DNA of 11,997 bases from the NCBI GenBank assembly GCA_016839845.1, contig JAEOTL010000492.1, forward strand, positions 1 through 11,997. Reading direction: 5' to 3'. The translations under genes and the position numbers were made by a program. The notes under the pieces are model-generated. The model was not told the origin of the DNA, did no database searches, and saw only the letters and a program-made list of their open reading frames with translations. The stretch is from Promethearchaeota archaeon (GTDB lineage: Archaea; Asgardarchaeota; Lokiarchaeia; Sigynarchaeales; SOKP01). This document shows, one piece after another, positions 7,059 to 11,997 of this stretch (position 1 is the stretch's first letter; each line of letters begins with the position of its first letter).

Positions 7059-8159
7059 TTAAGAAGTCTCAACGTTATAGCTTTTATTCACCTCTTCAAT
7101 TTCAGAATCTGTGAATTTCCGTACTACTTTAGCAGGAGATCCAACAGCAATTGAATAAGAGGGAATATCTTCAGAGACTAAGGATCGAGCTCCGATAATT
7201 GAGCCTTTACCTATTGTTACTCCTGGCATAATGACAGAATAGGCACCAATTCTTGCATTTTCACAAATTTTTATAGGACCGAAGCTGAAACTGCTGTGTT
7301 TGATATTCATAACGTTATGTGTAATTAGTTTTACGCCCATTCCACATCCACTGCCATCCTCAAATTCAATCAACTCCGGTAATAGGGGATCGGGGATTGC
7401 TTTCTGAGAAATATGGCAATTCTTGCCGATCTTTATGCCCATAAACCGAAACATCATATTTCTAGCTCGAGGCCACCCAATCAAATACGTAATAATCAAG
7501 GAAAATAAATGATTAAAAGCGCCTCTTACAAACCATGCAATTGAAAATCCTTTACTGCGAAGATGTTGCGCCACAATTAACATTGGGACTGGCGTAAAAA
7601 CATGGTCATCTGTTTCTATATTGATATAGGTCATTTTCCCCTTTTCTTCAACAGTATATTCAGGACGGTGGTGTTTCCACATTTTTCTTGCTTTTACTAA
7701 ATCTTTGAAGAAGACAAAATAATCTATGTTTATGGGAAATAGGATTAGACTTAAGGCAAAATTTACAGGTAATAAAAGAATTATCAACATCAGTCTCGTA
7801 GTAAGGATAAGGTCTCGATTAAAGAGAACGCTAAAGTAGGTATAAAACGTAGCGATAAAAACAATAGTTACAATCCCAAATAAGCTAAAGACATATAGGA
7901 TGGACCCTGCCATTTGATTAGTTTTTGCCAAATTATATCCTATTGCATATAATAGAATTAAGAATACAAGTAAAATCAAAATGACGCCATACACTTTGAG
8001 GTTGTATGTATAAAATATTATAGATAGAACGGGAACTACATAATCGTAAATCGTATCAATTACTGGAATGGTTAAGAAGATTCTATTTATCATTAATAAA
8101 ATAATAAATAATGTCCCTACCACCAACAATGTATTTATAATAATAAATCCTTTTTTCAT
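7059..8159 (-). CDS. Membrane-anchored left-handed beta-helix acyltransferase
   Basis: This is a two-part protein (366 residues from ATG 8159; numbers below count from GTG 8168, 3 residues longer). The N-terminal half has four or five hydrophobic segments at about 7-27, 43-55, 58-80, 89-112 and 125-148. The C-terminal part (about 243-350) is a hexapeptide-repeat left-handed beta-helix with runs such as IKIGKNCHIS, ICENARIGAYSVIMPGVTIGKGSIIGARSLV and the closing AVGSPAKVVRKF, as in sugar O-acetyltransferases of the WcaF/maltose acetyltransferase type. H284 in LITHNV is a candidate catalytic histidine. It would transfer an acyl group, usually acetyl from acetyl-CoA, to a sugar hydroxyl or amine at the membrane. 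GTG codons at 8168 and 8165 are alternative starts. It is transcribed divergently from the GT2 gene at 8293, fitting a role in modifying a surface glycan; the substrate is unknown. Confidence 0.87.
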   Translation of the reverse strand: MKKGFIIINTLLVVGTLFIILLMINRIFLTIPVIDTIYDYVVPVLSIIFYTYNLKVYGVILILLVFLILLYAIGYNLAKTNQMAGSILYVFSLFGIVTIVFIATFYTYFSVLFNRDLILTTRLMLIILLLPVNFALSLILFPINIDYFVFFKDLVKARKMWKHHRPEYTVEEKGKMTYINIETDDHVFTPVPMLIVAQHLRSKGFSIAWFVRGAFNHLFSLIITYLIGWPRARNMMFRFMGIKIGKNCHISQKAIPDPLLPELIEFEDGSGCGMGVKLITHNVMNIKHSSFSFGPIKICENARIGAYSVIMPGVTIGKGSIIGARSLVSEDIPSYSIAVGSPAKVVRKFTDSEIEEVNKSYNVETS

Positions 8160-8211
8160 TTTCACCACTTGGTTAATATTAAGAGTTGTTCTTCTATGGA
8201 ATATTAAAAAC

Positions 8212-8230
8212 TATATTTTAATATTAAATA
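8212..8230 (+). promoter_or_regulatory. AT-rich TATA-like region before the first GT2 paralogue
   Basis: TATATTTTAATATTAAATA lies in the divergent gap between the acyltransferase and the glycosyltransferase (8160-8292). It would place transcription start about 35 to 55 bases before the ATG at 8293. Several overlapping TATA-like matches are present (another for the minus strand near 8171-8185), so the exact box is uncertain. Confidence 0.3.
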
Positions 8231-8292
8231 GGTTTTTTATTCACTTACAATTATTCATCAAACTGAACATAAAGCTAAACAGAAAAGCAATA

Positions 8293-9078
8293 ATGACAAC
8301 CATTAATCAGAACACTCCAGCTAAAGTTTCTTTCATTATTCCTACGTACAATGAGGAATTTAATATTATTGAAACGTTAAAAGCAATTAAAGCCCAGAGA
8401 AGCAACATTCCTTATGAAATCATTGTAGTTGATGGTCAAAGTACAGATAAAACCGTTGAGGTTGCTAAGAAATACGCGACGGTCTTTGTATCTCCGAAGA
8501 AAGGGAAGAGTTTTCAATTAAATTACGTAACACCTAAATCTTCGGGGGAATTACTTGTTTTTTTAGATGCTGATACGATTGTGGATCCAAATTTCCTCCA
8601 AAATATTAGCCAAGTTTTTGAAAAACAGAAAAATTTGTTCGCTTGCAGTGCGAGAGTGAAATATCATGATGGAAAGGCACTTTCATGGAAATTAGGATCC
8701 AGAACTTTTACAATTACTAGTTATTTCTTTCTCAATACTTGCATGCATGTATTCTATGTTTTTAAAACGTTAGTAGGGTATCCTGAACTCATGGGATGTA
8801 ATATAAATGTTCGACGAGAAGTTTTCTTTAAAATTGGAGGATTTAAGCAATTACCTTCAAAATTATTAGGAATTGACAAAGTTTTTTCTGATTCTGTTAT
8901 TTATCTTACAAGAAAATTGAAAAAAGGTAAGGTAAAAACGCTAAATTTCATTTCAGTTTTTACTAGCGGAAGATTTTTAAGTGCTCGCCGTAGTGCAAGA
9001 CGTATTGTGCATTATCATACAGAAAAAGATGTGTATTATGATCTTGCAAAAGACTCTAAATGGAAAGAGCATGAATGA
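8293..9078 (+). CDS. GT2 family glycosyltransferase, first of two paralogues
   Basis: A 261-residue GT-A glycosyltransferase. Visible are the N-terminal VSFIIPTYNEE (12-22), VVDGQSTDKT with D47 (45-54), a GKSFQLNY stretch (71-78) and FLDADT with the metal-binding D92-A-D94 (90-95), followed by a C-terminal domain with GCNINVRREVF and GGFKQ (168-186). One moderately hydrophobic stretch (about 140-162) might touch the membrane, but there are no clear transmembrane helices. The open frame reaches left to 8068, but that part overlaps the divergent acyltransferase gene and is not glycosyltransferase-like, so the ATG at 8293 in front of the family domain is the sensible start. The protein is about 70% identical by eye to the product of 10273-11025. 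It ends 1 base before the convergent mutase gene. Donor and acceptor sugars are unknown; with the mutase next door, galactofuranose is a possible donor. Confidence 0.9.
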   Translation: MTTINQNTPAKVSFIIPTYNEEFNIIETLKAIKAQRSNIPYEIIVVDGQSTDKTVEVAKKYATVFVSPKKGKSFQLNYVTPKSSGELLVFLDADTIVDPNFLQNISQVFEKQKNLFACSARVKYHDGKALSWKLGSRTFTITSYFFLNTCMHVFYVFKTLVGYPELMGCNINVRREVFFKIGGFKQLPSKLLGIDKVFSDSVIYLTRKLKKGKVKTLNFISVFTSGRFLSARRSARRIVHYHTEKDVYYDLAKDSKWKEHE

Positions 9079-9079
9079 T

Positions 9080-10201
9080 TCAAGTTCCATATAATAGCTT
9101 TTTAATTTCCTGATATCTGTTATTTGGATTTAGATCCTTCCATATTTCAACGATAGGAATCATATTCATTACTAAGGATATTGCTTGTCCCATTTCTAAA
9201 TATTTAAACAATCCTAAACGTCCTATGGGAATTATTTTATCAGATATACATGCTTCCCGCAGGTATTTATCAAAAAGCTCAATGTTTCGTTTGGTATAAA
9301 GGGGATAAAGAGGTAACTTATCCTCATCAAATGGGATTGGTTCTTGGTATTGTATCCAAGATTCCTTTGATCTCTGCTGATGCATAACTTTGAAGTTAAC
9401 TTTACGAATATATTTAGGATGTTGAGGAAGATTTATTGAACCATAATGTGCATTCTCCCAGTCATCATTTTTAGAATACTCAAACTTAAGAGACCTATAT
9501 TCTAACTCACCAAACTTAAAGTTAAGCAGTTCATCTATTCGTCCTGAGAATAATATGAGATCGTATAATGATTCTTCAATATCGCTTATATCTAGCTGAA
9601 GTGGGATACCCTGTATCATATTTTTAAGGAACTCAGTGTATCCTTTGCGAGGCATTCCTTGAAACTTATCTTCAAATATATGTGTATTAGTATCCGTTAA
9701 TTTAATACGATTTGAAATATATTCGGTAGTTAATTCTCTTGGTTCTACGCCCCACATTTTAAGAGAATAGTTATACATGAATAATTTGTATAGGGTATTT
9801 CCAAATTGGGAAATGGCGTAAGTTTCAAAATTAGTAAAATCAGGTATGGGAGGACGGTCTTCCAATTCCTTTATAATTTGTTCACTTTCTGCCATATCAA
9901 GTATAGTTGTTTTACTGAGAGGAAAGTGCCGAAGGATTCCATTAATAATAATACCCTTATTATGGTGATAATTGTTAAAATCTGAGAATCTAAGAACGAA
10001 TATCTTAACCCGTTGATCTTTCGTGTGAAATGCATGCCCACCGTAAGGTTCATACAGAATTCCATTAGCACTTGTTTTAGTATAACAGAGTCCTCCGATA
10101 TGATCTTCTTTTTCCGTGATAGATATTATATGGTTTTTGTCCTTTAACAATCGTGCAAAAGTACATCCAGATAGTCCAGCCCCGACTACTAAAACTCTAA
10201 T
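9080..10201 (-). CDS. glf: UDP-galactopyranose mutase
   Basis: This FAD enzyme interconverts UDP-galactopyranose and UDP-galactofuranose in the cytoplasm. The frame has the expected hallmarks: VLVVGAGLSG (dinucleotide-binding GxGxxG) at the N-terminus, HIGGLCYT, YEPYGGHAFHT, KMWG, GMPRKGYTEF, SGRIDELLNFKFGELEYRSL, YIRKVNFK and the C-terminal GRLGLFKYLEMGQAI. Starting at the first ATG/GTG/TTG (TTG at 10150) would cut off the FAD-binding GxGxxG. The frame stays open to a stop at 10205-10207, and the only codons available before VLVVGAG are ATT (10199-10201, giving MRVLVVGAG) and ATA (10202-10204). A GGGAGTGA ribosome-site-like sequence lies 6 to 9 bases upstream. The resulting 373 residues match the family's usual 365-390. 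The gene lies between two GT2 paralogues on the other strand and ends 1 base from the first. Either the start is non-canonical or one base has changed. Confidence 0.88.
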   Translation of the reverse strand: MRVLVVGAGLSGCTFARLLKDKNHIISITEKEDHIGGLCYTKTSANGILYEPYGGHAFHTKDQRVKIFVLRFSDFNNYHHNKGIIINGILRHFPLSKTTILDMAESEQIIKELEDRPPIPDFTNFETYAISQFGNTLYKLFMYNYSLKMWGVEPRELTTEYISNRIKLTDTNTHIFEDKFQGMPRKGYTEFLKNMIQGIPLQLDISDIEESLYDLILFSGRIDELLNFKFGELEYRSLKFEYSKNDDWENAHYGSINLPQHPKYIRKVNFKVMHQQRSKESWIQYQEPIPFDEDKLPLYPLYTKRNIELFDKYLREACISDKIIPIGRLGLFKYLEMGQAISLVMNMIPIVEIWKDLNPNNRYQEIKKLLYGT

Positions 10202-10207
10202 TATTTA

Positions 10208-10215
10208 TCACTCCC
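10208..10215 (-). promoter_or_regulatory. Ribosome binding site supporting a non-ATG start of glf
   Basis: On the minus strand this reads GGGAGTGA. Its GGAG core (10211-10214) is 6 bases from the ATA at 10204 and 9 bases from the ATT at 10201. It is one of the better Shine-Dalgarno-like sites in the window and points to initiation here rather than at the TTG 60 bases further in. Confidence 0.5.
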
Positions 10216-10242
10216 TTCTCTGAAGTTAAATATTAAAATAAA

Positions 10243-10250
10243 TTTTAAAT
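10243..10250 (+). promoter_or_regulatory. TATA box for the second GT2 paralogue and deacetylase
   Basis: TTTTAAAT is centred 26 bases before the ATG at 10273, the spacing expected for a leaderless archaeal transcript, and no ribosome-site match precedes that ATG. The 71-base divergent region 10202-10272 also carries AT-rich boxes (around 10228-10240) that could serve glf on the other strand. Confidence 0.5.
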
Positions 10251-10272
10251 TTTCCAGTATTACATTATTTGG

Positions 10273-11025
10273 ATGATAAAAAAACCTAAAATATCAGTAG
10301 TTATCCCCACATACAACGAAGAAAGAAATATTGAACAAACACTTCATGCCGTCTGCAATCAAATCTGCGATGTACCGTATGAAATCATTATTGCTGATGG
10401 GCAAAGTACGGATAATACTGTTGTCTTGGCTAAGCAATTTGCTAAAGTGTACATTTCGCCGAAAAAGGGTAAAGCTTTTCAGGTTAATTATGCTATTCCT
10501 AAATCCTCAGGAAAATTAATTGTTTTTTTAGATGCAGATACCTTGATCGAGCCTAATTTCTTGAAGAACATATACAAAATTTTTGAAAAACATGAAGATC
10601 TTTTTGCATGTAGTGCCAGACTAAAATACTATAATGGAAAGGCGTTTTCATTTAACCTGGGTTCTCGTAAATATACAATCACATCATATTTTTTTCAGAA
10701 TGTAAATATGCATTTCTTCTACTTCTTTAAAACATTATTAGGTTACCCTGAACTCACAGGATGCAATATAAATGTAAGAAGGGAAGTATTCTTAAAAGTA
10801 GGAGGCTTTAAACAACCACCAAATTCATTGGGAATCGATAAGGTATTTTCAGATGCAGTAATATATTTAACAAGGAAATTGAAAAGAGGTCGGATTAAAA
10901 CACTAAATTTTATGAGTGTATTAACAAGTGGGAGACATCTAAGTGCTCGCCGTAGCATTAAACGTATAGCTCAATACCATACTCAAAAAGATATTTATTA
11001 TAAATTAGCAAAATCAGTTGATTAG
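10273..11025 (+). CDS. GT2 family glycosyltransferase, second of two paralogues
   Basis: A 250-residue GT-A glycosyltransferase, colinear with the one at 8293-9078 with a one-residue gap near 185. Motifs are VVIPTYNEE (9-17), ADGQSTDNT with D42 (41-49), GKAFQVNY (66-73) and FLDADT with D87-A-D89 (85-90). The C-terminal part (GYPELTGCNINVRREVF, LGIDKVFSD, SARRS) is the best conserved between the two copies, while the region just after the first motif (18-33) differs most; that may reflect different acceptors or donors. No transmembrane helix is clear. The deacetylase starts 7 bases after the stop, so the two are probably co-transcribed and the deacetylase may act on the sugar this enzyme adds, which is inference. 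The neighbouring mutase makes a galactofuranosyl donor possible. Confidence 0.91.
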   Translation: MIKKPKISVVIPTYNEERNIEQTLHAVCNQICDVPYEIIIADGQSTDNTVVLAKQFAKVYISPKKGKAFQVNYAIPKSSGKLIVFLDADTLIEPNFLKNIYKIFEKHEDLFACSARLKYYNGKAFSFNLGSRKYTITSYFFQNVNMHFFYFFKTLLGYPELTGCNINVRREVFLKVGGFKQPPNSLGIDKVFSDAVIYLTRKLKRGRIKTLNFMSVLTSGRHLSARRSIKRIAQYHTQKDIYYKLAKSVD

Positions 11026-11032
11026 CAAAAAT

Positions 11033-11788
11033 ATGAGAATTGCATTAACATTTGATATTGAGAGAGATTTTCCTTACGTTTTAGATACATTTCTGGGAGT
11101 AGAGAAAGGGATAATTAGTATTCTAAACATGTTAGCCAATTTCAACATTAAGTGCACTTTTTTTTGCACTGGGACTGTAGTTGAGCGATTTCCTGATATT
11201 ATAAAACTAATAGATCAGAAGGGACATGAAATCGCTTGTCATAGTTTAAATCATGAACATATGAGAGAGCTAAGCTTCGGTGAATGTGAACGTGTTATTT
11301 TACAAAATAAGGTGCTAATCGAAAACGTTTGCCAGAATTCAGAAGTGATCGGGTTTCGTGCTCCATATTTAAGACCTCCTCTATTCTTATTCGAGATTCT
11401 AGAGAAGTTAGGCTTCAAATATGATTCATCCATTAAATCTCCTAGTACATTAAAGCTTTACCAAACTAGAAAGTTTCAAATCCGTGAGTTCCATCCATTA
11501 GGATTTAGTACATTATTACGATTGCCATTAGGTTATACAGGGTATAGAAGTTGGATATATAAAAAGAAATTAGCAGTTTTATACTTCCATCCTTGGGAGG
11601 CAACTTATATGAAGGAAGAAATTCTGAATCGTTTGCGAGGTTTAAATAAATTTAAACAAATTCTGTTTAGGCCTGATCGTGTTATTAACACCGGAAATAA
11701 ATTTATAGCAAAAATTACCCACTTTATTGAGGACTCACTTTTGAGAGGAACCGAATTTGTTACATTAAAATCTGAGTTAGTAAATTAA
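11033..11788 (+). CDS. NodB-type polysaccharide deacetylase (carbohydrate esterase family 4)
   Basis: The 251-residue protein is a NodB-homology deacetylase that would remove N- or O-acetyl groups from a sugar using a divalent metal. The catalytic motifs are in order: TFDIE (6-10, replacing the usual TFDDG), H70-SLN-H74 (metal-binding HxxxH), FRAPY (108-112), YDSS (130-133) and FHPWE (185-189, with H186). The DxE first motif and the HPWE ending resemble the exopolysaccharide-associated subgroup of deacetylases. No signal peptide or membrane helix is visible, so it should act in the cytoplasm, perhaps on a lipid-linked sugar before export. ATG at 11033 is preferred; a TTG at 11018 would overlap the previous gene and add five residues outside the family domain. 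It follows the GT2 gene with a 7-base gap and is likely in the same operon. Confidence 0.9.
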   Translation: MRIALTFDIERDFPYVLDTFLGVEKGIISILNMLANFNIKCTFFCTGTVVERFPDIIKLIDQKGHEIACHSLNHEHMRELSFGECERVILQNKVLIENVCQNSEVIGFRAPYLRPPLFLFEILEKLGFKYDSSIKSPSTLKLYQTRKFQIREFHPLGFSTLLRLPLGYTGYRSWIYKKKLAVLYFHPWEATYMKEEILNRLRGLNKFKQILFRPDRVINTGNKFIAKITHFIEDSLLRGTEFVTLKSELVN

Positions 11789-11840
11789 CTAATTAGGTTA
11801 GAAGAAAAAATTATTAAGAAGTGCTTGTCTATTTTTAGTT

Positions 11841-11997
11841 TTAAGCTTCAGCTAATTCTAATTCGTACAAAGGGATTTCTCTTCTCTTTTTTGAATCATA
11901 TAAAGGCAGTCCTGATTGTTTTAGAAGTTCAGGGGTTTTATAAGATAGTACAACAATTTGACAGGGACTGGAAATCTTCATTGATGAAACTCGAAGG
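11841..11997 (-). CDS. C-terminal end of an unrecognised protein, cut by the window edge
   Basis: An open frame enters from the right edge on the minus strand and ends with TAA at 11841-11843, giving the last 51 residues of a protein. The end contains SPCQIVVLSYKTPELL and IPLYELELAEA. I do not recognise the family. The composition looks like real coding sequence (balanced charged and hydrophobic residues, no stop over 52 codons), and its convergent position 52 bases from the deacetylase stop is normal for this window. A T-rich stretch at 11830-11840 on the plus strand may end the deacetylase transcript just before this stop. Confidence 0.55.
   Translation of the reverse strand, partial: LRVSSMKISSPCQIVVLSYKTPELLKQSGLPLYDSKKRREIPLYELELAEA

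Noticed and set aside
8068..8292. Leftward extension of the GT2 frame by 75 codons (GTG-type start at 8068)
   Set aside because: It overlaps the divergent acyltransferase gene, its residues are the low-complexity Ile/Asn/Phe type of an AT-rich non-coding strand, and the paralogue at 10273 begins just before the family domain.
9871..10071. Alternative minus-strand frame inside glf suggesting a frameshifted or second gene
   Set aside because: The main mutase frame carries family motifs continuously from end to end, so there is no frameshift.
8978..10955. Shared 16-base exact match between the two GT2 genes as a recombination or att site
   Set aside because: It encodes the same conserved residues (SARRS) in the same frame of paralogous genes, so common descent explains it; no integrase or tRNA is present.
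1..11997. Mobile element, CRISPR array, tRNA or defence system
   Set aside because: I found no transposase, integrase, direct-repeat array, cloverleaf or nuclease/toxin motif on either strand.

Overview
The window reads as a piece of an AT-rich archaeal genome. The evidence is archaeal-type TATA elements (TTTAAATA, TTTTAAAT) about 26 bases before several start codons with no leader, T-tract ends after genes, frequent GTG and TTG starts, one clean GGTGAT ribosome site, and an N-terminal zinc ribbon joined to membrane helices. An Asgard-type or similar mesophilic archaeon is my best guess, but nothing here fixes the lineage. I see no tRNA, rRNA, CRISPR array, transposase or integrase. No stretch longer than about 230 bases lacks a gene.

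Layout. 1-1005 (+) is a two-helix membrane protein I do not recognise. It lies tail-to-tail with 1010-2359 (-), a stand-alone CoA-binding protein that resembles the alpha subunit of ADP-forming acyl-CoA synthetases but lacks the phospho-histidine segment. From a divergent promoter region, 2588-4887 (+) forms a tight two-gene unit: a CDP-alcohol phosphatidyltransferase followed 2 bases later by a membrane-bound processive-type GT2 glycosyltransferase. A LuxE-like acyl-protein synthetase (adenylating enzyme) follows with its own promoter. Two minus-strand genes come next: a zinc-ribbon membrane protein, and a membrane protein fused to a left-handed beta-helix acyltransferase. The right side (8293-11788) holds two closely related GT2 glycosyltransferases on the plus strand, a UDP-galactopyranose mutase on the minus strand between them, and a NodB-type polysaccharide deacetylase directly after the second glycosyltransferase. 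The right edge holds the tail of one more minus-strand gene.

Taken together this looks like a cell-surface glycan and glycolipid locus. Plausible steps are a phospholipid headgroup transferase, sugar transfer on the membrane, supply of UDP-galactofuranose, O- or N-acylation, and deacetylation of the product. The enzyme families are well supported by motifs; the idea that they act in one pathway is inference from proximity only. The main surprises are the mutase, whose FAD-binding N-terminus is complete only if translation starts at ATT or ATA, the acyl-CoA-synthetase-like protein without its catalytic histidine, and the duplicated glycosyltransferase pair flanking the mutase.
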